Source: Perca fluviatilis (lineage: Eukaryota; Chordata; Actinopteri; Perciformes; Percidae). Taken from it: DNA of 64,000 nt. How positions within the stretch are numbered: the first letter of the stretch is position 1; each line of letters starts with the position of its first letter. The stretch lies in assembly GCF_010015445.1 (NCBI RefSeq), contig NC_053118.1:9970907-10034906 (forward strand), given 5' to 3'. Shown here in pieces: positions 10,301-22,196 of this stretch. Under the pieces are notes generated by a model that saw nothing but the letters and a program-made list of their open reading frames with translations, was not told the DNA's origin and did no database searches. The position numbers were made by a program, and so were the translations under genes.

Positions 10301-12239
10301 AAATGAGACCATAATTTATAAATTTGCAACATTATGCTGTATTGAAGAAGAATTAAAACCAGTGATTGAGACCATTATTAAAACTTTTATTAGGGTAATT
10401 TGCCCATAGATTTCTATAGAAACAGACTTCTTTTTGCAACCAGTGGAGTCGCCCTTGCTGGAAATTAGATAGAATGCAGGTTTAAGACACTTCAGCATTG
10501 GCTTCACTTTTCAGGCCCGGAATCTTCGTCCACTATTTTTAGAGTCTATGGTAAGACGATCTCAGATCCCTGACCGTGTGATATGGGGACAGGAGTTCTG
10601 TAATGTAATAGGGGACAAATGTAACACCTTGAAAACAATTTTAAAATCAATTCTAGCTATAGCTAACAGGCAGCCCGTGTAGAGAGGCAAGAAATGGGAG
10701 AAATGTGCTCCCTTTTTGTTGACCTTGTCAAGACTTTTACTGCTGCGTTTTAAACTAGTTGGAGACGGCATAAACAAGACTGGGTGATACCAAAATATAA
10801 CGAGTTGCAACAAGCAAGGCGGGAGGATATGAAGACATGAATGTGAAAACAATTCATTTTACTACCTGATTGATTTGTTTGTAAAAACTTCAACCCTGAA
10901 TCGAATATGAAGATTGCCTCTGGTTTAACAGACGGGGCAAATGATGATGAATTTGCTGTTTTAGAGCCTTACCAGTCTTCTGTGGAGAATAATTTTATCC
11001 AGAATTAAAACTCAAATGGAGAATGAAGATTAAAAGAAAAATTGAATGTATTTATACATTTAATTATTATTCTATTCGAGTAATTAATTGGAATAATCAG
11101 GCCATAATTAAACATTAAAATGAAAATGGAAATTGGACATTAAAACGACAAACTGATATTGTGAAAATGGCAACTTGGGTGACAAAATCCATAGTCCCTG
11201 TTCTGCATTCGAAAATGCATTTTTTCACTTGAAGCTAAATGAGTCAAATGAAGTGGGTATCCTCCAAAGTCTTCGCAGCAAAAACTATTCCTTCGAGACT
11301 GTCCGTGGCAACGGCATCAGCCTAAACACTATTCCTTCGAGACTATCCCCAGCAACGGCATCAGTCTTTTCAGCCAGTGCCACAAAAGAACATGTTTTAA
11401 ATCACAAGTGACAAAGCCCTGAAGTGCCCAGAGTAATTGCAGGACCAAAGGAGGAAGTCAGGTGATGTTGTTGTACAGCGACAAAGGCTGTGTAGGGGGG
11501 GATGGTCAACAAATCATTACATTTTGACACAGGAGACTGCTATTTGTTTCTTGTTTCCAACCGTGGTTTTAAAGCATCCAATACCTCTGTCAATGTACAG
11601 CAGATATGCGGCGTGTGAGTGTTGTATAAAGATAAATATGAAGAAAATGTCAATATATTCATTAAAGCATGTACTCAAAATTAAACATGTAATTAATTGA
11701 AAAGGAAAGGGAAAACTTCTTAGTTACCGTTTCTTTGTCCATTTCCTCCTTCCCTTTTGCATTTGTTTTTCCATTTGGCACTGGAAATAGAAGAAACCTC
11801 AGGAAGAGGAAGAGAAGATGGATCCCTCTCCCTGGATGGACAGACATGCAATAGGTGCCGAGTGTACAGAATAGACCAAGATAATAAAATGCTGTTTTTG
11901 CACTACTTTCTACTACATGATCTTTTTTTTATTTTTTATTTTTTTTAATATGGAGTCCAAGCAAATTGAACCATAACATAAAAAAGTTGTCTCTCTTCTT
12001 TCTCTCTCTAATGACAATGTGGTGGTCTCTCCTCTCTTGTCATAGTTGGTAATGAGGCCTGGAGCACAGTCTTGGCGATTACAGGAGGACCTGAACACAC
12101 AGAGCCAGCGAGGTTATTGCCTGAGAGAAAATCAGGTTGAAAGGTTTTCTCTGCCCCCAGCCACCCCACATGATTTTTCTTTTTTTTTTTATAAAACACA
12201 CAACGCCAAAATCTTGGCTCCTTTAGCCGAAATAATTAT
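10301..12239. other. Intergenic DNA, no gene recognised
   Basis: AT-rich. A 44-bp segment is duplicated in tandem at 11282-11367 (landmarks CTATTCCTTCGAGACT and GCAACGGCATCAG in each copy). A polyA/T stretch lies at 11920-11950. No exon or RNA gene could be supported. Confidence 0.45.
11282..11367. repeat. Two-copy tandem duplication (about 44 bp)
   Basis: Two adjacent copies share CTATTCCTTCGAGACT and GCAACGGCATCAG, with scattered substitutions. Confidence 0.85.
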
Positions 12240-12600
12240 GTGAAATTGCAGGTTGTGGAAATACAGTTTTTGTCTATGATTGCAGACAACAAATGTTTTC
12301 AGGAGGATTGATCGTGTCATTTCAGGCACAACACACTCTCATTAAAGGCAAATCAGCAAGGTAAGACAGACAAATAGACGGTGCTTTGGGAGTTGAATTT
12401 CACCTGATGAGTCACATGCACTCGAAATGTGTGGGCCTGGTAAACTGCCTGGCTCTGGCTGTCTCTGAAATTGTTCTTTCAGGAGTGCTCAATTGAAAAC
12501 ATAAACAGGGGCATGGTCTTTTTCACACCCTTGGCAAATTAGCTCATGGCATGCAATTACATATCAGAAATGAAAACAGTTACAGTCGTGCACACACGTT
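12240..12600. promoter_or_regulatory. Candidate conserved non-coding element
   Basis: A repeat-free stretch of balanced base composition, with TGATTGCAGACAACAAATG, TGATGAGTCACATGCA and GCATGCAATTACATAT, which contain AP-1-like, octamer-like and homeodomain-like core motifs. It stands out from the transposon mosaic on either side. Cross-species conservation cannot be tested here, so this is a suggestion only. Confidence 0.25.
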
Positions 12601-12630
12601 CATTGCATGTCCGCTCATTCACAAACAAAC

Positions 12631-12647
12631 ACACACACACACACAAA
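12631..12647. repeat. Short CA repeat
   Basis: Eight CA units. Confidence 0.85.
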
Positions 12648-13191
12648 ACGAAACAACAAACTTCTAGTAGCAACGTACATCACAGATAAATACTTACACT
12701 TCAGTAATCATGTAGGAATCCATATGCTGTTTAGGGTGGTTTGTGTGTCCTCTAAACTCGTTCTAACGTTAGCTGCACTGAAACGTCACTCAAGCCAACT
12801 CGAAAAACTGATTACCCAATGGGGACGCACCCCTGTAAGACCCGCCCATGCGAGAGGTTTATTCGAGAACTGCAAAAAAAATAGCGTCTGGAAGGGCAAA
12901 CGAGAAAGCTGGGAGCGCCAAAGATCATTGAGAAAGAAGCAGAGGGAACTGTAAACAAGATGACATATCATTAAACAAATAAGTCCAATATTTTACGACT
13001 ACGCAAACATTTTGTTTGCGAGCTTTAAATTTAACGTTTTGAGATGATAATTCTTCGTTTTACTTAGTGACTTTTGTTTGACACTTGAGAAGTTTTGTTT
13101 GGACTTAAAAGGCATAAAAATTAATCTATAGAAAATAAGCAGTCAGGAAAATATGCAATGTGAAAAATTTGACATTGATATAGTGGTCAGC
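12648..13191. other. Intergenic DNA, likely degenerate repeat
   Basis: 12780-12960 holds an open frame in both strands and moderately high CpG, but no recognisable protein. It may be part of a mobile element. Confidence 0.35.
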
Positions 13192-13412
13192 TAACCTGAC
13201 GCGCCAGATGGTTTGTTAACACAGAACCATTGGAAACTGTTTGGAAAAGGGCAGGCAGCTTCAGAGAAATACCTGGCAGGTGATTGGATGGATCATCTGT
13301 CTATCACGTTTGCCATTGTTGTTTTGAACAAACAGTCACGGTCGTCACACACAGCTAAACTACACTCGCAGCTCCCAGTAGCTCCTCACCAGACACCTTT
13401 TTGGTCGGTAAT
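13192..13412 (+). mobile_element. Family E MITE-like repeat, copy 1
   Basis: Matches 28104-28330 over its length (CCTGACGCGCCAGATGG start, GGGCAGGC and GCCATTGTTGTTTTGAACAA inside, AGTAGCTCCTCACC near the end). Two copies 15 kb apart with shared ends indicate an interspersed element. The superfamily is not clear. Confidence 0.7.
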
Positions 13413-14059
13413 AGTGCGTCCATTTACCTCGGGACTTGGAAGCCTTGTTCACTGCACTCGAGTTGTATGCGCCATTTAAGCTTCGGATTTTCATTGTTTT
13501 CATTAGCTCTAGCCAGGTCAGCCATTGTTAGCAATGCCAGTTTATAACAACGCATTACACAGTTTTTTGTGCACACAAACAGCGTAGCAACATGTCCACA
13601 GATAGAAGTTGGACAGGATTGTGTGTACGACTGATTTAGTGAGACACAAATAAGACAGAAGTGCTAATAACTGTGTGTTGCTACAGCTTTCACAACCGTT
13701 GATGCACGGAGCAGCCATGTTGGATCTTTAGCTAGGGGTGCTCCGTGGAGTTCCAAGCTCGGAAATCCCAGGTCAGGAGGCGAGTTTCCGACGGAAAAAT
13801 CCGACTTCCGGGTACAAATGGAACACACTATACGCTGGTAGTTCAGACACAAACGCATTAGGTTGAAGCCTGACATAATAAGAGCAATTCTAATAACTAC
13901 AGAAGATTTGGGGAACAAAGTTTCAAGTGATTTGTGTAGACCGTCAAAAGCCTATACGAAACGTTGTCCAGACTGTAGCAGCTTGAGTTGCACAGCCAGA
14001 CACTTGTCAAGTACAATGTTCATGCATGTTTCAAAGCGAGGTGTAGCCGTCTACACACA
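13413..14059. other. Intergenic DNA, no feature recognised
   Basis: Mixed composition with several short open frames and no supportable gene or repeat family. Confidence 0.4.
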
Positions 14060-14590
14060 TTGGCATCCAGGAGCAGGGAGAGGTCACGCTGCCAGCAAGG
14101 AATGCCCTGCCCCATCCCTCTTTGATTACCAATTACTGCTGTGCTCTCCAGAGGAAGTTCAAGCTGGGCAGCCAGCTCCATCTTAATGAGACAGAGGGCC
14201 ACTGCTATGCATCTGATGTCAGCTTTCTAAATACCAGAGCAGATCAACCATACAACCCGTGCTTTGTCCCCAACTGACAATATACCAAGCAGCCATGGGA
14301 TGAGATGCAACCGAGGGAGGGAATAGAACGAGAGGGAGACTAATAGAGGAGAGTTTGGAAAAGGTTGACTGGATGGAGACAGAAGGAGTAAAGAGAAAGA
14401 TGCGGTTACCAGCGTTACCTGTCTTCATTTGTCCTCATTTGTGAGGAATCAAAGGGTTTTTGCCGATTTATAATTAGCTGACCCAGACACTAATTAGAAA
14501 TGCTCTGCAAATTGCCACTTCAGAAAAGAGTGAACCGAATATTTCCTTTAATGGAGTCACCATGCCGATAAGTAGGGCAAGACCTTGTTA
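14060..14590. promoter_or_regulatory. Candidate conserved non-coding element cluster
   Basis: Repeat-free sequence with motifs often found in developmental enhancers: TTTGATTACCAATTACTG, CCATCTTAATGAGACAG, TATGCATCTGATGTCAGC, TTTATAATTAGCTGACC and CACTAATTAGAAATGC. Several TAATTA/AATTAG homeodomain cores occur close together. It is bounded on the right by a TTAAAGG repeat at 14590. Open frames here lack domain similarity. Regulatory function is inference. Confidence 0.3.
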
Positions 14591-15080
14591 AAGGGATACT
14601 TTGCCATTATTCAACTAACTTTGGTAGTATGTGTAAATGAACTATGACAAACTTCTCTCCATCCAACCAGTGCCCAGATCTCCTAATACAGACTGTACTG
14701 TACTTCCACATATGGATACAAAGAGTATAGAAGCCGATCTAGAGAGACAGCCGCCCTGATCTCTCCCTCCAAAACTCAGACCAAACTCAGATGAAACTGT
14801 AAAACTAAACAGTGCTGTCTAAATATAAACCAAGATTTGGTTACTGTAATCTTCTATTTCTTTCGTAAAATATCTGTTCATCAGTCGCACCAGTTATAAA
14901 GTAAAATCAGCGATCGCCTCTACGTCGTATGACGCAACCAAAGCCGCAGTGTAAGAAGAAGGTGATAAAGCGCCGAATTTATTGGGAAATTAACTTATTC
15001 AACGTTAACCCCAAAAAAGACACAATAATACCCTTCGGTGTCAATGCGTGTTCTACGTGCTTTCTACATTAGCTTTCAGC
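14590..15080 (+). repeat. TTAAAGG-type interspersed repeat
   Basis: Begins TTAAAGGGATACTTTG, in keeping with the other TTAAAGG-ended elements. Its right boundary is not clear. Confidence 0.35.
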
Positions 15081-15312
15081 CCAGCATAGATTAGAGCGTA
15101 ACTGGTTCCAACTAGCCCACTGCTCCAAATTGTTAAAAAAGTGACAAATAGCGCCAACATGTTCCTGTTTATATGTTGTGATTTGTAGTGAAGTCAAGCG
15201 GACGGTGAAGGCTGATTTACTTATTGTTGGGGACCAATACCAGTTAGCACCACACAAAATCTTTTTAAAGTGTGAAAGTAACCGCATTCTGGAGAATTTT
15301 TATTAAGTAAAA

Positions 15313-16000
15313 AGGTTGACTTGAGAGGTTAACTCGAGTCGAGTCACCGTTTTTATTTTTTTTTCACTTGAGACTCGACATGGACTTGTAAGTTAATGAC
15401 TCGAGACTTGACTTGAGGCATAATGACTCAGATGACTTGCGTTTGAATCATAGCTGTTAAATATAAAATAATATAATTTAATGTCGTTACCTTTCTGTCT
15501 AACTATCAAGTATGCTATGCAGGGGAAACAGTGCAAGTTAATCATGATTGGACGAGTCAAAGAGCTCCCCGGTATGCCGGTATGTGATTGTCGTGACTGG
15601 ATGACTGGCTGTCAGTCAAAATTCTTGCTATGGCAACACGTAACATCAACAACCCCCGACGAAGCCTCATTAGTCAAACCAGATCACCACAACGGCTGCG
15701 TCTGTGCCACAGATGAAATTCATTGTCATACTTTTTGTACTAGTTATACAAACTAGCCAATCATTTTATTAGATGGGCAACTAAAACCTTGTCTTTTCTC
15801 ACGATACTACAGGTATGATTGCTTTGTCTTGGGTGTAAAAAGAAAATAAAGTGACTTGATTTGGGAGTTGACTTGCCTTGACTAAGGACTCGACTTGACA
15901 TAACCTGTGACTTATCTTGCCCCCAAAACATGAACCCGAGACTTGCTTGAGACTTGGACCAAATTACTTGAGACTTACTTGGGACTTGGTCACAACACTG
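15313..16000. mobile_element. Non-autonomous element with GACTTGAGACTTG-rich ends
   Basis: Both ends are built from short variants of GACTTGAGACTTGACTCGAG (15313-15430 on the left; 15860-16000 on the right, such as GAGACTTGCTTGAGACTTGG). The centre, about 430 bp, is unrelated and non-coding. Ends rich in subterminal repeats suggest a MITE. The superfamily is not determined. Confidence 0.5.
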
Positions 16001-17182
16001 CTACTTAGTAAGCATGACGTTATTAGCTTCTGCTACACTGGGAATTAGGGATGGGCGATACCAAACTTTTAGGATTCGATACGATACCGATACCAACTTC
16101 TTCCTACTCCTTTTTCAACATGGGAATTCCTTATTTGAATCATTTACAATAATTTTGGAAGATTGTGCTGAAAATGTACAGTACTTGTTTTTATGTATCT
16201 GTTATTTTTTTATTTTATATTTTTACATGTTCAAAATAAACTAAACTGAAATCTCTGTTGTATATTTAATGCTATGTGGCCCCTTCCAAAAACCTTTTAG
16301 TAGCTTAACTGGGCTTCCCCCATTCCGCGCGTCCTACGTATGAATTTTGGGCCTTCTGAAATTGTGTCTCACTTAATAATATGATGATGACGTGTGGATA
16401 AACTGAAAGTGATGTAGTAAAGGCATGTACGCTCACACAGCCTAGACACGGGCAGAATAACAGCGACTACAAAGCCTACTACAATGCCTCAGGGGAACAG
16501 GATGACACCGATCAGTGGCAGAGAGAGGGGCCGAGGCTATCGGGAAGAATGAGAGAAAGAAAGTGTTTTGCCGGACAAAGTGGTGCGCGGCTGAGAGAGA
16601 AGGCTTGAAGGACACCGAGATGAGAGCCACTGTGTATTTAGCTGGAAGACTAAAACTGCAGAATGGGGATAAAAGGAGAGCAGGAAAGGGATTAAAAGCC
16701 TATCGACCGGCCTGTGCAATCGCCTCTTACATTATATGAAGCCATGTTTAATTCAGGCCTTGGCTGTGAACAGATGAGATATGAGGGTGAGGAGGAGGAG
16801 GAGGAGGAGGAGGGGGCCAAAATCGGAGGATTGTCCTGGTCAATCAGTTTGTAGATTTAACCACAGCAAAAAGCTGCTGCTTCCTACACAACTAGGGCCC
16901 GTGTTTATCAAAAATATATAAATGTAATAAAAAGCCGACTGAGGAGTTAAAAAGTTATTTGCTAAAAGTAAGGAGACACAATCATGAAGTGACACGTAGA
17001 GACCTATCTCTAATATTCATCCCTTTGGAGGTTAGAAAAATATTCATGAACTACTGCTCTAGTGCAGCCTTACCGCCAAGACATTTTTCATTAGCTACCA
17101 AAACATAAAATGTTCTGGTTATTTATTTTTATGTTATCAATTTATTTCAGCGATGTTTTTTATTTTATGCATTTTATCTCCC
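16001..17182. other. Intergenic DNA with a hAT-like end motif
   Basis: AGGGATGGGCGATACC at 16047 resembles the ends of hAT MITEs. A GGA trinucleotide run (GAGGAG repeated) lies at 16788-16812. No gene is supported. Confidence 0.4.
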
Positions 17183-17223
17183 TAGATCAGGGGTCTTCAA
17201 CATTTTTTAAGCCAAGGACTCTT

Positions 17224-17685
17224 TAGTCTATATCCACGACGTTCCACTTCTGGGATTGCTCTGGTGCCTGAGGGGAATTCCACCGGATGCATGTCTTTTC
17301 GTCGATGTCCGTTTCCTTCCTCTTTCTTTGTGTTGTAATCTTAAACTCCGGTGGATTTCTGAGGACTATGGTTAACTGCTCCTCAGATCTCTGCAGGGTA
17401 AATCCAGACAGCTAGCTAGACTATCTGTCCAATCTAAATTTTCTCTCACACAACTAAAACAACTTTTGAACGAGCATGTTCTACCAAAACAAGTTCCCTC
17501 CCGAGGCTATTTTGCAGAGGCACCGTGGCTCCATCCGGAGTTAAGCACCGCCCAAGACGATTGTGATTGGTTTAAAGAAATGCCAATGAACCAGAGCACG
17601 TTTTTCTCCCATTCCGGAATGCTGTGTGGACTAGCCAGACCCTCCTATGCAGCGCTGCGGAGGAAGGTCTGGCAATGAGAGACTA
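17224..17685 (+). mobile_element. Family C short transposon (TAGTCT ends), copy 1
   Basis: Starts TAGTCTATATCCACGACG and ends with GGTCTGGCAATG and GAGACTA. The interior has CTGAGGACTATGGTTAACTG, CAGACAGCTAGCTAGACTAT and GAATGCTGTGTGGACTAGCC. Four more copies lie at 28359, 47421, 53522 (inverted) and 56893. It seems to be inserted into a family F element, whose start lies just left at 17190. No target duplication is visible for this copy. It carries no transposase. Confidence 0.8.
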
Positions 17686-18427
17686 CCCCTGCACCAAAGA
17701 GCACCTTGTTAGATTTTTTTCAACCCCCACTGAAAAGAAGCGCTCCTTTTGTCTGTCTTCCCTCTGTGGACCCCCTGTCCTCTTCACTATTTTTCTATTT
17801 CTTTTCTTATTCCATATACTCATGTTGTATATGGTCTTTCTGAGGGTTTGAATTGGCCTCATACTGCTTCAGAAATCCCTCTGACAAGAGAGCGGCATGT
17901 CACCCTGTGATTATCCTTTCATGACTATGGCAACCAGGGCTTAATGTTACTCTGGAAATAGCCACTATTTGAAATTTCCACAAATATCTTCAACTCAGTA
18001 CAGCTGTAATAATTAGCCTCACCCTAACCCCGAAAGGTCCACTGGTACATATTCTATTTTCTATTGTAGATATCTCTTTGTGTAATTACATTTGTCTCAA
18101 TCCACAGAAAGTGTTGTTTTGATGAGGGACTGAGAGCACTGAGCAATCCTTCACAGATATCCTTGTATTGACGTAACAATGGACTCAGTTCCAGACAGCA
18201 CAGAATATCAGTCAGTGACAATACCCTTTTTGTTGGCAGGCAGCAAATCCTCGAGTCAAATGAAGGTTAGATGCATTACAGCTTTCTCGAAAATTGACTC
18301 AAGCTCCCCAGCTACACTGCACTAACCGCACATGACCAAAGTAAACTGCTGGCATTTAGAATCAAATAGATAATGTAATGTAATAGGAAAAGATACACCT
18401 AATATTTGATCCAAGCTCAGTAAAAAG

Positions 18428-18428
<1 letters not shown>
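17686..18428. other. Intergenic DNA, no feature recognised
   Basis: Unique-looking sequence without a supportable gene. Confidence 0.4.

Positions 18429-18460
<32 letters not shown>
18429..18460. repeat. TATC tetranucleotide microsatellite
   Basis: Eight units of TATC. Confidence 0.95.
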
Positions 18461-18476
18461 CCAAACCGACCACATA

Positions 18477-18940
18477 AAGGGACCTATTTTAACGACCTAA
18501 GCGCACGGCGTGAAGCGCCTGGTGCAGGTGCGTTTAGGGCGTGTACGAATCCACTTTTGCTAGTTTAACAGCGGAAAAAAGGGTCCGTGCGCATGGTTCA
18601 AAAGGGTTGGACTTAGTGTCTTGATTAATCATAGGTGTGTTTTGGGCGTAACATGCTATAAATCAATCAGAATGTCATCTCCCATTCCCTTTAAAAGCCA
18701 TTGGCTCATTGCTATTATAATGACGGATTTGCTAAGCAGGAAGGAGAGACTTTCAGGAGAAGAAACTGATCTACTTGTGCGTTTAGTGAAAGCACGCAAG
18801 CAGATCATATATGGCACGAGCATTATTCCACCAAAACACCACGAGGTGAAGCAGGCGTTAAAATAACAATGAAATTCTGCGTTATTGAGACGTTATTTAG
18901 ACCAGGTTTTTGTTGGTCAATGGTGCGATCACTTCCCACA
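18477..18940 (+). mobile_element. PIF/Harbinger-like element with Myb/SANT-like fragment, copy 1
   Basis: Begins AAGGGACCTATTTTAACGAC, related to the GGGCCCTAT end of the copy at 21027-22021. At 18720-18865 a short + strand reading (residues GEETDLLVRLVKARKQIIYG) resembles the N-terminal Myb/SANT-like proteins of teleost Harbinger-type elements. A segment around AGACCAGGTTTTT is shared with the second copy. The reading is cut off by a stop and lacks the rest of the protein, so it is a remnant. Confidence 0.5.
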
Positions 18941-18942
18941 AG

Positions 18943-18944
<2 letters not shown>

Positions 18945-19002
<58 letters not shown>

Positions 19003-19023
19003 AGTAAATATATATATATATAT
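18945..19023. repeat. AT microsatellite
   Basis: Long TA run interrupted once; both halves are preceded by AAGTAAATATATA. Confidence 0.95.
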
Positions 19024-20132
19024 GTACTGTATCATTATAATATTGCCACTTTTCATGTAAATCTGATTTCTATTAACAATGTCATATTTTGTAGGCCTGT
19101 GATACATGAGAAACACAATTCATACAGTACAAGAATTTAAATTTTTTCTGTTTTTGGAGGGATAATAGCTGTGATAGCTGCAGGGAGAAATGCCACTTGT
19201 CTATTTAATTGGCAGGGGTATTTTGTTTATGCAGATGGAGACTTAATGTGACAACTGATGCGTTACAGTTGCTACATGAAACATTATTAATCCAAAACAA
19301 ATTTAGTCTTGTGTTCAGTCACTCACATTTTACAAATTTGTTGAAGGAGTAATGTACATATCCGAGGGCCAAATAATATGCTGAAATTGATATTTCTGTG
19401 ATAGGCAGCTGTAAATTCTGCGCAGGTGCACAACACAGTTCAGCAGTTAAATTAAATATAAGGAAAACAAACTATCGACTGTATACAACCCATGTGTGCT
19501 CCAAATGCTAATAGAGTTCAGTAGTAAAAGTGGTGGTAGCTACAAGCTCCACAGTCTTTATTTGTCACTGCAAAACTATTTTATCATTGAGAAAGGCCTA
19601 TTTGGCCTTTTTATAAAATAAGCTTAAATCACAATCTATCATCCATTCACTATGGCAGAGTTCTTTAGTGCACTGATGAATAGGAATTGAGGGCATTGAG
19701 AACCAATTCTTACTTGGGATCGTTTAAAAATGTACAATTCCAGTGGAATCGTTTGGAGGTTTCCAATCCGATCGTCGGTTTCAAATTTGACATGCGCAAA
19801 TTTGGGTTTCCGTAGTGGCCAGGCGCTTGTTGTATAAGTAAGCGGCGCTCTAGTGTGGCTTTATTTTACGTTGAAAAAGCCCAATAAAACTGCAAACTAC
19901 CATTGAATCAAAATAAAAACTTTTTTTTACATTTGTGAAATAAGCATATGTCCTCGTTTCAACTCCACCCCTCAAAGAATCGGAATTGAGAATCGATAAG
20001 GACGGGAAACAAAAGGAAGAATCGGAATTTGAATCAGAATTGTTCAAATCCAAACGATGCCCAACCCTATCACCATCTTCAGCCTTACAGTTTGCAGGTG
20101 TATCAACTAGCAAGTATATTATATAGCCTCAA
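19024..20132. other. Intergenic DNA with a degenerate hAT-like MITE
   Basis: 19680-20070 contains GAATCGG/ATCGTTT/GAATTG variants and ends in GATGCCCAACCCTA, like hAT MITEs that end in TAGGGNTGGGC. The matching left end is not clear. The remainder shows nothing. Confidence 0.35.
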
Positions 20133-20690
20133 ACAGCAGTGGAAGAAGTATTCAAATCCTTTACTAAAGTAAAAGTACTAATACCACACTGTAAAAATAC
20201 TCTGTTACAAGTAACAGTCCTGCATTGAAAATGTTACTTGAGTAAAAGTATGGAAGTATCATCAGGAAAATGTACTTAAAGTATTAAAAGTAAAAGTACT
20301 CAATGCAGAAAAATCCTCACATTTTAGAAACTGGAAACTAATAAAATTAAAATAGTTCTGTCAATCAACTCAGTGTTTAATGGTCTAATCATTTCAGCTG
20401 CACTTGTAGATCTATATATTGTTGGGTAGTTAATTCATGATAAAAAAATTTAATTTTCTAAACTACATGTGTTTTGTGTGCACACAATTTCAATTTGTAA
20501 AGTAACTAGTAACTAAAGCTGACAGAGTAATGTAGTGGAGTAAAAAGTACAATATTTCTCTCTGAAATGTAGCGGAGTAGAAGTAGAAAGTGGCATGCAA
20601 AGAGAAGACTCAAGTAAAGTACAAGTACCTCAAATTTGTACTTAAGTACAGCACTTGAGTAAATGTACTCAGTTAGTGCCAAGCAACCGA
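20133..20690 (+). mobile_element. hAT-like non-autonomous element (CAGTGGNGGAAG end)
   Basis: Starts CAGCAGTGGAAGAAGTATTC and is filled with AAGTAAAAGTACT variants in both orientations, ending GAGTAAATGTACTCAGTTA. Many copies of the short AGTAAAAGTACT word in subterminal positions fit hAT MITEs. A fragment of the same family lies at 53105-53217. No transposase remains. Confidence 0.6.
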
Positions 20691-21026
20691 CAAAAAGGTG
20701 TTCTGACCTTGGGCATTGAGGCTTGAAAAAATACATTCTTGAAACAAGAAAGGGTAATTAGACTGTTGTAGTGTAACAGTGTAACAACCCCCCGCGAAAT
20801 GACTCAATTGGATTTTACATTTTATTGGCTGACACTCAATGCCTAGTGTTATTCATTTAGCCTTTATAGACATAGTGGCTGTGGTGGAATTTCCAGAAAC
20901 AAAATGTTGTGGTATGATGAGACTAAAGGGAAAGATTCAGCTAAACATAACGCCTCCAGCATGGATTTAAATACACCTTGAGGAGGACAGGAACTTCAGA
21001 GAGTTGGGACGGGCACTGCACAATAA
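20691..21026. other. Intergenic DNA, no feature recognised
   Basis: Short unique stretch between two transposons. Confidence 0.4.
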
Positions 21027-22021
21027 CACGTCGGGCCCTATCTTGCACGCAGTGCAACTGACTTTGTACACCGACGCATGTATCATTCCTATTTTGCACC
21101 CAACGCACAGCGGACTTTTTTACGTCAGTAAATTAAGGAATGAACTTGCGCTCCCAGGGGCGGTTCAGCAAAAAGAGGAGGCATGTTCCGGCACAAACAT
21201 TCCCTGGTGCTATTTTGCAGTTTCAGAAAACAATTCCGCCACAGACCAGGAAAAACCTGGTCTAAAGTCAGTGGCGCGTTATTCAGAGGGCATGCTTGAC
21301 TGTAATGTAGAGTGTGCACACCGCGCATACACTTTGCTTCTCTCATCTCACGGACCCAGCAGTCCCCATTTTTGCAAACCATACATAAATACAAGGAAAA
21401 ATATGACCTTGTTTTACACAACATTTCCATGAATTATGGATGTGTTGATGGCATAAATGAGGAAATATTAGAGGACTTAAGGAGATGTGATGTTGAACTG
21501 CATGTGCTGATGCCCCTTAACCCAAATGCCCCAGCAGCAGCACGGGAGAGGAGAGACAGAAGAGCTGCTTCGTCTATAGTAAGGTAATCTCTGTCAAATG
21601 TTAGACTACATTGCAAAAATATCACCATGCATTCATAACCTCGTGATTCAGTGAGAGTGAGCCCAAAACATTGGAAAGTATGTTTTTGTGACATTTCTTT
21701 ATTTACATTTTGTCAAAAAGAAAAATCAATAGCAAACGTCGGCCTCCTCGGCTGTGAACCGCTCCTTGGCTGTGCGCCTATGGATGTTTTAAGAGTGTGC
21801 GCCTAGCAAATCCGCCATTGTAATAGCAATCCACCATGGAACAAGCGTGCCTGCTTTTAAAGGGAATGTGAGATAACACTCTAATTGGTTAATTGCATGT
21901 TACGCCCAAACCACACCTATGAGTAATGTAGCTACTTCAGACCAACCCATTTTAGATCCACCCACAAAGCTCCTTGCGTTTGGTGTTTGATACTTGCGTT
22001 TCAGATCGTTAAATAGGGCCC
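21027..22021. mobile_element. PIF/Harbinger-like element, copy 2, with GGGCCCTAT ends
   Basis: The left end reads GGGCCCTATCTTGCACGC and the right end GTTAAATAGGGCCC; the outermost GGGCCCTAT is a matching inverted terminus. The interior holds an AGACCAGG-AAAA-CCTGGTCT hairpin and a + strand reading at about 21430-21587 (residues EEILEDLRRCDVELHVL, then an Arg-rich AAARERRDRRAA) of the kind carried by non-autonomous Harbinger-type elements. The reading has no complete transposase. Confidence 0.5.
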
Positions 22022-22196
22022 ATCGTGGTTAAACTGTACTGCCTGCCTGATTGTCTCCTCAATTGATTGTTCGTTAAATGCTCCTGTGTAATTCACAAGT
22101 CTCCTGAACCTTCTTCACGTATGTGAAATGAGTTGTGCTGCTCCTGAGTTTTTCCGTAACGGTGGCTATGAAGTAACACAATATTAAACTGGTAAA
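22022..22196. other. Short unique spacer
   Basis: About 175 bp between the Harbinger-like and family A elements, nothing recognised. Confidence 0.4.

Noticed and set aside
13863..14186. 107-codon open frame
   Set aside because: No family resemblance; it overlaps a block better explained as possible conserved non-coding DNA.
21004..21432. 142-codon open frame
   Set aside because: Runs through the end of a Harbinger-like element; not a host gene.
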